Shown one piece after another: positions 16,911 to 24,844 of a stretch of 64,000 bases of DNA. Made by a program: the position numbers and the translations under genes. The stretch is taken from NCBI GenBank assembly GCA_009840445.1, contig VXNS01000082.1, positions 1 through 64,000 of the forward strand, given 5' to 3'. Positions within the stretch are counted from its first letter, which is position 1, and each line of letters starts with the position of its first letter. This DNA is from Synechococcus sp. SB0662_bin_14. Its GTDB lineage: Bacteria; Cyanobacteriota; Cyanobacteriia; PCC-6307; Cyanobiaceae. Below the pieces are notes generated by a model. That model was not told where the DNA came from, did not search any database, and saw only the letters and a list, made by a program, of their open reading frames with translations.

Positions 16911-18419
16911 GTGATCAGCGATCGGCTGCTGCGCAGTTGGCTGCGTTGCCCCCGCAAGGCCTGGCAAGACCTCCATGGGGACCCCACCCAGCGGGCCTGG
17001 CATCCCCAGCGGGCCGTTCAGTTGGGGCAGGAGCAGCAGTGCCTCAGCCGTTACGGCGCCCGCCGTGGCCTGACCATGGCGCGGGGCGCCGCAGAAGCCT
17101 TCCAGGGCGCAGCGGCTATCCAGGGCCTGCGACTTCTGGCCCGGGAGGAACACCTCCAGCTAAGAGGACGGGCGCCCCTCCTGTTGCGCCGTGACGCCGA
17201 GAGCCGCCTGGGACCATGGAGCTACGTGCCGCTGCTGGTGCGCACAGGCCACTTCATCAACCGTGAACAACGACTGTGTCTGGCCTTTTTGGGCCGTCTC
17301 CTGCGGGCGTTTCAAGGGCGGTGTCCCTCCCATGGCCTGATGTTGAGCACTGGGGGGGACTGCCAACAGGTGTCGTTGGACCCGCTGCAGCCCCAGCTTG
17401 ACGAGCTGCTGGCGGAGATGGCGCTGGGGCTGAGCCAACCCCACGCCCCGGATTTGATTGCAGAGCGCAAACGCTGCGCCATCTGCTGTTGGCGGCAGCC
17501 CTGCAATGCCCACGCCGCCGCCAGTGGCCACCTGGGAGACGTGAGTGGCGTGGGGGCGGGCCGCCGCCGCCAGTTGATCCGGTTGCGGATCCACAACGTT
17601 GCGGAGTTGGCCCGAAGCGACCCGGACTGGCTGGGGCAGGCGCTGGCTCAACAGGGGCACCCCAGCCAGGCGGACCACCACAACGCCTTGGCCGCCGCCC
17701 TGGTGCTCCAGGCCCGGAGCCAGCAGAGCCAACGGGTCCAGCGCCGCCCCGGCGGCGCCCCATCGGCCCGGAGCAGCCTGACGGCACGGCTTCATCGCGC
17801 TCCAGGGGTGCTCTTCTACGACATCGAGGCGGACCCCGACGCCCGCGAGAACTACCTCCACGGCTTTTTGATCCAGACCCGACAGGATCCAGGCGCACCG
17901 TTGGACTTGACGCCGGACCCAACAGGCCCTTCCCCACGCCACCATCCCATCCTCTGTTTGCCCCACCATGGGGATGAGCGCTGCTGGCAGCGCATCCATC
18001 GTCTGCTGCGCCGTTTTCCGGGCTGGCCCCTGCTGCACTACGGGGAGACGGAGCGGGTTGAGCTGCTGCGCCTGGCCCACCGGGTGGGCACCGGCACAGA
18101 CTTACGGGAGGAGTTGAAACAACGCCTCGTTGATGTCCACCAGTTGGTGCGTCAGCAATGGGTGCTGCCCCTCAGCAGCTACGGCCTCAAGAGTGTGGCC
18201 ACCTGGCTGGGGTTTCGTTGGCGCCATCCCAACGGGGAGGGGGCACGGGCCGTGTTGTGGTGGCGTCACTGGCGGCGCCATGGTCATCGGCATGACCTGC
18301 GCCGCATCCTGGATTACAATCAGGACGACTGCCAGGCCACCCGTGTGGTGGTGGCCTGGCTTTTGGCCCAGGAGCAGGCCCCATGCCCTAAGCTGGTTGG
18401 CGACGCCGTGGGGGCCTAG
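16911..18419 (+). CDS. RecB-family nuclease, TM0106 type
   Basis: The 502-residue protein combines a RecB/Cas4-like N-terminal half (VISDRLLRSWLRCPRKAW at the start; cysteine cluster KRCAICCWRQPC near residue 195, a likely Fe-S site) with a C-terminal DEDD-type exonuclease-like half (VLFYDIEADPDARENYLHGF; late motif LDYNQDDCQAT). This arrangement is the 'putative RecB nuclease, TM0106 family' widespread in cyanobacteria. Its DNA substrate and pathway are not established. The GTG at 16911 aligns with the family start; an upstream TTG/ATG extension is unlikely. The final codons GTG GGG GCC TAG lie inside the tRNA at 18410. Confidence 0.85.
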   Translation: MISDRLLRSWLRCPRKAWQDLHGDPTQRAWHPQRAVQLGQEQQCLSRYGARRGLTMARGAAEAFQGAAAIQGLRLLAREEHLQLRGRAPLLLRRDAESRLGPWSYVPLLVRTGHFINREQRLCLAFLGRLLRAFQGRCPSHGLMLSTGGDCQQVSLDPLQPQLDELLAEMALGLSQPHAPDLIAERKRCAICCWRQPCNAHAAASGHLGDVSGVGAGRRRQLIRLRIHNVAELARSDPDWLGQALAQQGHPSQADHHNALAAALVLQARSQQSQRVQRRPGGAPSARSSLTARLHRAPGVLFYDIEADPDARENYLHGFLIQTRQDPGAPLDLTPDPTGPSPRHHPILCLPHHGDERCWQRIHRLLRRFPGWPLLHYGETERVELLRLAHRVGTGTDLREELKQRLVDVHQLVRQQWVLPLSSYGLKSVATWLGFRWRHPNGEGARAVLWWRHWRRHGHRHDLRRILDYNQDDCQATRVVVAWLLAQEQAPCPKLVGDAVGA

Positions 18420-18482
18420 CAATCTGGTGAATGCAGCGGACTCATAATCCGCCTTAGGCGAGTTCGATTCTCGCGGCCCCCA
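18410..18482 (+). tRNA. tRNA with anticodon CAU, probably tRNA-Ile2
   Basis: A 73-base cloverleaf: acceptor GGGGGCC/GGCCCCC with discriminator A, anticodon arm GCGGA-CTCATAA-TCCGC, and T arm GCGAG-TTCGATT-CTCGC. The CAU anticodon fits initiator Met, elongator Met or lysidine-modified Ile2. The ACTCATAAT loop and short D arm resemble plastid trnI-CAU more than the elongator tRNA, so Ile2 is favoured. CCA is not encoded. The first 10 bases overlap the end of the nuclease gene, whose TAG stop (18417-18419) falls at tRNA positions 8-10. Confidence 0.9.
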
Positions 18483-18546
18483 CTCCCACATTTCAGGGTC
18501 AGGAACCGTTGGGGGCGATGGGGGCGCCAAGTCTCCCGTAGGTAAG

Positions 18547-19589
18547 TCAGAAGAGGAGAGAGAAGCGGAGCCCAAGGGAATGATCCACGGCAGCGTCTGC
18601 GGAGGAGGTTTCCTGCTGTTGGCCTTCGAGGGAGAGTTCCCAGTCCTCAGCAGTGTGACCAGGTTGATCGGCATAGGGCCTCAAAGCTCAGAGGAGGCGA
18701 AGGGAGATTATCCGCAGTTGTAGTTGAATTATTTCCGGCTAATTGTACTCTATGACTGGTGAACGTGTTTGTTTTGTAGGTGATGTCGGTAGGGGAATCA
18801 GTCCACCTATCTACTATAGTATTCGGTATGGAGAAGGAGGGCGTTGCATCCGTGGTGGTCGGATCGTCATCGCTCACTGCCACGGTGGCCGTAGCGGTGC
18901 TGCCCACCGTGTAGCCGTTGCCGGTGTTCACCGTGACCGAGACGGAGCCGTCCGCCTCGTCGGTGCTGTCATCCACCGTGGCCACGCTATAGGTGGCGGT
19001 GCCGCTGCTGGGGATGGTCACGGTCTTGCTACCCGTGGCCCCTGCTGCTTGCGTAGTCCCCAGTCTGTGCCACGGTGAGGGCAGCAGCAGGGGCGGGATT
19101 GGCGGTGAGGGTGAAGCCGCCGCTGTGTCCTCGTTGATGCCAGAGCCCGCTGTGATGGCGACCGTGGGCGTCAGATGAACCACCACCGATTCAATGTCGT
19201 CCGTTTCGTAGCCCTTGTTGATTGAAAAAGATACTGATGATAAACCAAGTTGGAAGAGGATTGGTTTAGAATATCTCGCGGATCTATATGTGTATCCTCT
19301 CTGAGTCAAGAACTTGTCTATCCGAAACTGTATACTACTTTCTCTTCTTTGTCCTGGTCCTGAGGAATAGGCATACGTCACCTCAATCTTTTCGTCCGCA
19401 GATCCAATGATGGCTTCCCCCTGATAAACCCTTGTTTTCAATGGATAGACAGGACTCGGCGGACGCCTGCTCGACACCGAATGCAAGAAGGAGGGCGACT
19501 GCCGCCAATGGCAATGGCCAGGCCAGCCTTGAGGCGGTCATTGGGAAACGGACCACCACTTTAGATACCCCCACCATATGCCCGGGCAC
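18547..19589 (-). pseudogene. Decayed surface protein: signal peptide, Calx-beta-like repeat, barrel end
   Basis: Reading down the minus strand: a signal peptide (LPLAAVALLLAFGVEQASA) from a start near 19541; a shift at the C5 run near 19417; then GEAIIGSADEKIEVTYAYSS and further beta-rich sequence. A Calx-beta-like repeat follows (GFTLTANPAPAAALTVAQTG in one frame, TVTIPSSGTATYSVATVDD and DEADGSVSVTVNTGNGYTVG in another), which needs two more shifts at about 19130 and 19045. The end, RPYADQPGHTAEDWELSLEG and SLGLRFSLLF, is again out of frame. At least four lesions make it a pseudogene. The barrel part is too short, so internal deletion is likely. The intact ancestor was probably an exported adhesin or autotransporter. 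Confidence 0.75.
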
Positions 19590-19852
19590 AACACCAGCCA
19601 GCCAGAATTCTAGCTGGACCAGATAGTCAGAAAACTCGATCCAGGCTCTAACTTTACCTGGCAGACCATGCCCCTCTGTTATCTATGCTATGTAAAGGGG
19701 AGAATTTATCCGCAATCCAACACCATGTGGCAGTGACGCAACAACAGGTGGAAATCTCGAAGAATAGGGAGATGAGGGATTGCCGGGAGCCGGGCGGATG
19801 CTTGATCACGTGGAACCCATGGTGGAGGTGGCCCATGGCTTCCCCACCCCCC
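19590..19852. other. Spacer without recognised gene
   Basis: These 263 bases separate the pdhC stop from the signal peptide of the decayed surface gene. Short frames exist on both strands but none shows a family motif, signal peptide or repeat. It may contain the promoter of the decayed gene. Confidence 0.5.
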
Positions 19853-21220
19853 TCAGAGAGCCAGGGATTCGGGGCGCGTCTCCAGCAGCTTGGCAAGGTC
19901 TTTGAGGAAGGCGGCGGCATGGGCACCGTAGATCACCCGATGGTCGGCGGTGAGATTCACCTGCATTTGCCGCTGAATGGCCATGGCGTTGCCTCCGGTG
20001 ACGGCCACCACCGGACGGGAGGCCGCCACCGCCAGGATGGCGCCGGTGTCGGGGGGCAGTATGGCGGCAAAGCGATCCACACCGAACATGCCCAGGTTGG
20101 AGAGGGTAAAGGTGCCGCCGCTGTAGTCCTCCGGCTGAAGCTGCTTGCTGCGGGCCCGTTTCACCAGGTCGGCCCAGGTGCGGGACAGGGAATAGAGGTC
20201 CGTGCGCTCCGCATGTCGCAGCACAGGGGTGATCAACCCGCCGTCCTCCATGGCCACGGCCACGGCCACGTGGATACCGGCGCCAAAACGCATCCCTTCC
20301 GGGGTGTAGGCACTGTTCAACTGGGGATGGGCGGCCAGGGTGACGGCAACAGCCTTCACCAGCAGGGCCGTCATGGTGACCCCCCTGGGCTTCACCTGCT
20401 TGTAGAACGCTTCCAGCGGGTCGGTGGTGATGGTGTAGCCCACCTGGAAGCAGGGGGCGTCGAGGCTGGCGGTCATGTTGCGGTTGACCGCCTGCTGGGC
20501 TGTGGTGAACGCCGCCGCCTGCCCTGGGGCGGCCTTGGCCAGTGCGGGGGCCGGTGCTGTCGGGGTTGAGGTTGCTGCGGCTCCAGCGGGCGCCGGCGCG
20601 GCAGGCTTGGGGCGCTCCTCCTGGGCCACTGCGGTGGAGAGCGGTTGCCCAGCCGCACGTTCCACGTCGTTGGCGATGATGCGGCCATGGGGACCACTGC
20701 CCTGCAGGCTCTCCAGTGCCACCCCCAACCGCTTGGCCAAGGCCTTGGCGCGAGGGCTGGCGATGATGCGACCTCTAGAGACCGATGCAGGGGCCGGTGT
20801 AGCCGCAGAAGTCGGTACGGTTGCCGGCGCGCTGGCGGTTGGGGTCACCGCCGCGTCCGCCGCGGGGGGCGTTTCTGCTGCCGCTGCTGGGGGCGTGCTC
20901 TCGGCAGGAGGCTGGCTTGCCGCCGCCTCAGTGCCACGGGCCACGGCACCACGGGCCTTGGCCTCCTCCACCTCCGCTGCAGTGTCTGCCACCAGCGCCA
21001 GGGTTTCCCCCACAGGGGCGCTGCTCCCCGCTGGCAGAAGCACCGTGGCCAGGGTGCCACTGTGGAAACACTCCACGTCCATATCAGCCTTATCAGACTC
21101 CACCACCAGCACCGCTTCCCCCTTCTTCACCTCGTCTCCAGGCTGTTTCAGCCAGGACACGATCTTCCCCTCGCTCATGGTTGAGCTCAGAGCCGGCATG
21201 AAGATCTCATGAATGGCCAT
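19853..21220 (-). CDS. pdhC: Dihydrolipoamide acetyltransferase (pyruvate dehydrogenase E2)
   Basis: Transfers the acetyl group to CoA in the pyruvate dehydrogenase complex. The 455-residue protein has one N-terminal lipoyl domain with the lipoylated Lys in ESDKADMDVE. A long Ala/Pro/Thr linker follows (about residues 80-155), then the E3-binding peripheral subunit domain (ASPRAKALAKRLGVALESLQ). The catalytic domain ends with the active-site block LTADHRVIYGAHAAAFLKDL. The frame is complete. In relatives this gene lies near ilvA and dxs, as here. Confidence 0.96.
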   Translation of the reverse strand: MAIHEIFMPALSSTMSEGKIVSWLKQPGDEVKKGEAVLVVESDKADMDVECFHSGTLATVLLPAGSSAPVGETLALVADTAAEVEEAKARGAVARGTEAAASQPPAESTPPAAAAETPPAADAAVTPTASAPATVPTSAATPAPASVSRGRIIASPRAKALAKRLGVALESLQGSGPHGRIIANDVERAAGQPLSTAVAQEERPKPAAPAPAGAAATSTPTAPAPALAKAAPGQAAAFTTAQQAVNRNMTASLDAPCFQVGYTITTDPLEAFYKQVKPRGVTMTALLVKAVAVTLAAHPQLNSAYTPEGMRFGAGIHVAVAVAMEDGGLITPVLRHAERTDLYSLSRTWADLVKRARSKQLQPEDYSGGTFTLSNLGMFGVDRFAAILPPDTGAILAVAASRPVVAVTGGNAMAIQRQMQVNLTADHRVIYGAHAAAFLKDLAKLLETRPESLAL

Positions 21221-21287
21221 TCACTGCCCGATTTTCGCAGTGGCCTATCCTAATCCCTCCCCAGAGCCGGTGCTCTGCCCGCATCCT

Positions 21288-21854
21288 TCAGGTGGTGGGC
21301 TCCTGACCCGGTTCCTGTGTTGGCGGCCTGATGGTGTAGGTGCGGTGAAACTTCTCGGTGAGGGTGAGCCAATAGGAGCGCCCGTCCTGTTCCCGGCGCC
21401 GCGCAACGAACCCCTGGGCCATGAGTTCCTTGATATGGTCATAGGCTCCCGAACCACGCATGTCCACCAGCACCGCTTGGCGGATGGGTTGCTTGAGGGC
21501 AATGGCGGCCAGGGTGCGCAGGGTGGCGGCGCACAGGTCGAGGGGCACCAGCGTATGGACCAAATCCGCCAAATCCGCCTGCAGTTGCAGGCTGTATCCG
21601 TCCCCGTCCTGGCGAATTTCCAGGGCGGTCTCCCGGTGGGCGTAGTCCGCCATCAGGATCATCAAGGCCGTGGAGGCCTCCTCCGAGGAGCAGCCAGCCA
21701 GTTGGGCCAACTCCTTGAGCATCACGGCGCGACCCTTCAGATAGAGAATGGCCTCCAGTCGGGCCGGGAGAGACAGGGCTGCCGCCGCCACTGCTCCCGC
21801 AGAACCTTCTGCTTCAGCCGAGGAAGAGTTGGTAGGCTTGGTTGCCGGTTTCAT
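21288..21854 (-). CDS. scpB: Segregation and condensation protein B
   Basis: A winged-helix kleisin-associated subunit of the SMC-ScpAB condensin that compacts and segregates chromosomes. The 188 residues contain LPARLEAILYLKGRAVMLKE, the central DGYSLQLQADLADLV block and the second wHTH (RGSGAYDHIKELMAQGFVAR), matching ScpB. The start is taken at ATG 21854 (MKPATKPTNSS), which overlaps the end of ilvA by 41 bases in another frame; an earlier start would overlap even more. No scpA is in the window. Confidence 0.87.
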   Translation of the reverse strand: MKPATKPTNSSSAEAEGSAGAVAAAALSLPARLEAILYLKGRAVMLKELAQLAGCSSEEASTALMILMADYAHRETALEIRQDGDGYSLQLQADLADLVHTLVPLDLCAATLRTLAAIALKQPIRQAVLVDMRGSGAYDHIKELMAQGFVARRREQDGRSYWLTLTEKFHRTYTIRPPTQEPGQEPTT

Positions 21855-23349
21855 CCCAATAGCGATACCCCAGGGTTTGCAGAAAAGCCCGCCAGTCCTG
21901 CCGCTCTGTTTCAGGCACCTGCACGGCCACCACAATACGGCCATAGTCTGCCCCCTGGTTGCGGTAGTGGAACATGCTCAGGTTCCAGTTGGGTCGCATG
22001 TGGGACACAAAGTGCATGAGGGCGCCGGGCCGCTCGGGAAACTCGAAGCGGTAGAGCAACTCGCCGCTGGCTGCCGGGCAGCGACCCCCCACCATGTGGC
22101 GGATATGCACTTTTGAGAGTTCGTCGTCGCTGAGATTCACCGTGGCAAAGCCGCCCTCCTGCAACCGCCGCACCAGCGCATCGGTGTCCTTGTGACCGTG
22201 TACCTCCACGCCAATGAAGATATGGGCCTGTTCCGGGTCGGCCATGCGGTAGCTGAACTCCGTCAGGTTGTGGTTGCCCAGCATGGTGCAGAACCGCAGC
22301 AGGCTGCCGGGGCGCTCCGGAATGGTGACGGCCAGCAAGGCTTCCCGCTCGGCACCCAACTCCGCCCGCTCCGCCACAAAACGCAACCGGTCGAAGTTCA
22401 TGTTGGCGCCACAGGCCACGGCCACCAACTGCTGATTGCGCCGCCCCCGGTTGATCACGTCCTGCTTGAGCCCGGCAACGGCCAGGGCGCCGGAAGGCTC
22501 CAGCACGGAGCGGGTGTCTTCAAACACGTCCTTGATGGCTGCACAGATGGCGTCGGTGTCCACGAGCACCATGTGGTCCACGTATTGGCGGCAGAGACGA
22601 AAGGTTTCCTCCCCCACTTGGCGCACCGCCACGCCGTCCGCAAAGACGCCCACCTGTTCAAGGCACACCCGCCGGCCAGCCGCCAGGGAGCGGGTCATAC
22701 TGTCCGAATCAACGGGTTCCACACCGATGATCTCCACTTCGGGCCACAGGGCTTTCACGTAGGCGGCAATGCCGCTGATCAATCCCCCTCCGCCTACGGC
22801 TACGTAAATGGCCGTGGGTGGCTGCGCCATCTGGCGCAGGATCTCCATGCCGATGGTGCCTTGCCCGGCAATCACCTCCGGATCGTCAAAGGCGTGAATG
22901 AAGCAAAGCCCCTGCTCCTCCACCAGCTTTCGGGCATGGTTGCACGCGTCGTCAAAGGAGCTGCCATAGAGCACCACCTCGGCCCCCAGACGGTCCACAC
23001 TGCGCACCTTGACCGCAGGAGTGGTGCCGGGCATCACAATCACGGCGCGGCAACCACGGCGCTGGGCCGCCAGGGCCACACCCTGGGCATGGTTCCCGGC
23101 ACTGGCCGTCACCACGCCCCGGCTGAGTTCTTCTGCCGACAACAACCGGATGCGGTTGTAGGCCCCCCGCAACTTGAAGGAAAACACCGACTGCAAGTCT
23201 TCCCGTTTGAACCACACCTGGTTGCCCAGGTCACGGCTCAGGTTCTTGGCCACCTCCAGAGGGCTTTCGATGGCCACGTCATACACCTGGGCCCGCAGAA
23301 TGCGCTCCAGGTAGCTGTGGTTTCGTGCCGGGAGTTCAGTGGAGTTCAC
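21814..23349 (-). CDS. ilvA: Threonine ammonia-lyase, biosynthetic
   Basis: A PLP enzyme deaminating threonine to 2-oxobutanoate, the first step to isoleucine. The 511-residue protein has the PLP lysine in VFSFKLRGAYN, the glycine-rich phosphate loop VAVGGGGLISGIAAYVK, and a C-terminal regulatory pair of ACT-like domains (ERPGSLLRFCTMLGNHNLTE and RPGALMHFVSHM), so it is the isoleucine-feedback-sensitive anabolic form. It overlaps scpB downstream by 41 bases and the amidohydrolase upstream by 14, indicating a compact operon. Confidence 0.97.
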   Translation of the reverse strand: MNSTELPARNHSYLERILRAQVYDVAIESPLEVAKNLSRDLGNQVWFKREDLQSVFSFKLRGAYNRIRLLSAEELSRGVVTASAGNHAQGVALAAQRRGCRAVIVMPGTTPAVKVRSVDRLGAEVVLYGSSFDDACNHARKLVEEQGLCFIHAFDDPEVIAGQGTIGMEILRQMAQPPTAIYVAVGGGGLISGIAAYVKALWPEVEIIGVEPVDSDSMTRSLAAGRRVCLEQVGVFADGVAVRQVGEETFRLCRQYVDHMVLVDTDAICAAIKDVFEDTRSVLEPSGALAVAGLKQDVINRGRRNQQLVAVACGANMNFDRLRFVAERAELGAEREALLAVTIPERPGSLLRFCTMLGNHNLTEFSYRMADPEQAHIFIGVEVHGHKDTDALVRRLQEGGFATVNLSDDELSKVHIRHMVGGRCPAASGELLYRFEFPERPGALMHFVSHMRPNWNLSMFHYRNQGADYGRIVVAVQVPETERQDWRAFLQTLGYRYWDETGNQAYQLFLG

Positions 23350-24763
23350 TCATCACCTCCCGCACCCGGTCCGCGAAACCGTGGGCCCGCTCCATCACCG
23401 CCGCCTCGTCCACGGTGAGGATCCGGCGATCCTGCACCACAATCCGCCCGTTCACAATGACCGTGGCCACGTCGCTGCCCCGGGCTGCGTACACCAAGTG
23501 GGAATAGACGTGGTAGAGGGGGGTCAGGCCGGGGCGTTGCATGTCCACAAGGACCACGTCAGCCCGTTTGCCCGGCTCCAGGGAGCCGATCTGGTCATGC
23601 AGGTTGAGCACCCGGGCGCCCCCCATGGTGGCCATGCGGAAGACCGTCTCCGCCGGTAGGGCGGCCGGGTCCCCCAACTGGAACTTCTGGATCTTGGCGG
23701 CGGCGTCCATCTCGTCGAACAGGTCCAGGTCGTTGTTGCTGGCGGGTCCGTCCGTCCCCAACCCCACGGGAATCCCCGCGGCCAGGGCCGCTGTTACCGG
23801 GGCCGCCTTGGGGATGCCCAACTTCATGTTGCTCTGTGGGTTGTGGGCAATGCCGGCGCCGCCGGCCGCGATGCGCTCCACGTCCTCGTCGGACAGGTAG
23901 ATGGAGTGGGCCAGCACGGTGCCGGGCCTGAGGGCGCCGATTGAATCCAGGGCCTCCACCACCCCCATGCCGGTTGCTTGTCGGGCAGTGGCGTCTTCAG
24001 AAGGATCCTCAAGGATATGAATCTGAAAGACGGCATCATGGGCCTCCGCCACCCGGAAGGCCGCCTCCACGGCGGAGAGGGGCGTGGTGTAGAGGGCGTG
24101 GGCGGAGACGGAAGGCACCAGGGTGGGGTGGTCCCGGTACTGCTCCATGAACACCGCCGCATCCTTGAGGGCAGCCTCCGGCGTGGGGAAGTCAGGGGTG
24201 GGGAAGCCCACCACTACAGGACCGGTGACGACACGAATTCCCGCATCAATGGTTGCCCGGGCCATCTGGTCACGGAAGTAGTACATATCCGTGAAAGTGG
24301 TTGTGCCGCTCTTCAGCATCTCGACCGAGGAGAGCAACGTTCCCCAGTACACGAAGTCCGGGGCCACCAGAGCAGCCTCGGCGGGGAAGATGTGGTCGTT
24401 CAACCAGGTCATGAGGGGAAGATCGTCCGCCATGCCCCGCAGGAGAGACATGGCCGCGTGGCCGTGGGTGTTCACCAGCCCCGGGATGACCACGTGCCCT
24501 GTCGCGTCAATGACCTGAACCTCAGCGGGGCGGGGCGCATCCGGCTTTAGCAGGGCGGCGATGCGGTCCCCCTCGATGAGCACGGCGCCCCCGTCCAGGA
24601 TGGTGCCTTCAGCATCCATGGTGACCACCATGCCGCCGTCAATGAGCAGGGGGCGGCCGGGTGCGGCGGGGCTGGCCGGGGCGGCGGCCACAGGATGGAC
24701 CTTCAGAAGGCCGGCCACAAACACCGGCAACAGGGGAAGAAGGCGGCGCAACATCAGCCACAA
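23336..24763 (-). CDS. Amidohydrolase of the MTA/SAH deaminase (TRZ/ATZ) family, apparently exported
   Basis: A metal-dependent hydrolase with the N-terminal metal motif VNTHGHAAMSLLRGMADDLP, the later HILEDPSEDATARQATG region and the TDGPASNNDLDLFDEMDAA block that holds the last metal Asp. This layout is that of S-adenosylhomocysteine/methylthioadenosine deaminases and related TRZ/ATZ enzymes. Unusually the N-terminus (MWLMLRRLLPLLPVFVAGLL followed by KVHPVAAAPAS) looks like a signal peptide or anchor, whereas most relatives are cytoplasmic. The exact substrate cannot be set from sequence. Its stop overlaps the start of ilvA by 14 bases. Confidence 0.88.
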   Translation of the reverse strand: MWLMLRRLLPLLPVFVAGLLKVHPVAAAPASPAAPGRPLLIDGGMVVTMDAEGTILDGGAVLIEGDRIAALLKPDAPRPAEVQVIDATGHVVIPGLVNTHGHAAMSLLRGMADDLPLMTWLNDHIFPAEAALVAPDFVYWGTLLSSVEMLKSGTTTFTDMYYFRDQMARATIDAGIRVVTGPVVVGFPTPDFPTPEAALKDAAVFMEQYRDHPTLVPSVSAHALYTTPLSAVEAAFRVAEAHDAVFQIHILEDPSEDATARQATGMGVVEALDSIGALRPGTVLAHSIYLSDEDVERIAAGGAGIAHNPQSNMKLGIPKAAPVTAALAAGIPVGLGTDGPASNNDLDLFDEMDAAAKIQKFQLGDPAALPAETVFRMATMGGARVLNLHDQIGSLEPGKRADVVLVDMQRPGLTPLYHVYSHLVYAARGSDVATVIVNGRIVVQDRRILTVDEAAVMERAHGFADRVREVMSELH

Positions 24764-24844
24764 GCGTGGGCGCTGGTCAAGACCCTAGCAGTGGCATAAC
24801 GTTGACCAACACCGGGGTGTGCCCCCGTCGCCGGCACCCCCCGA

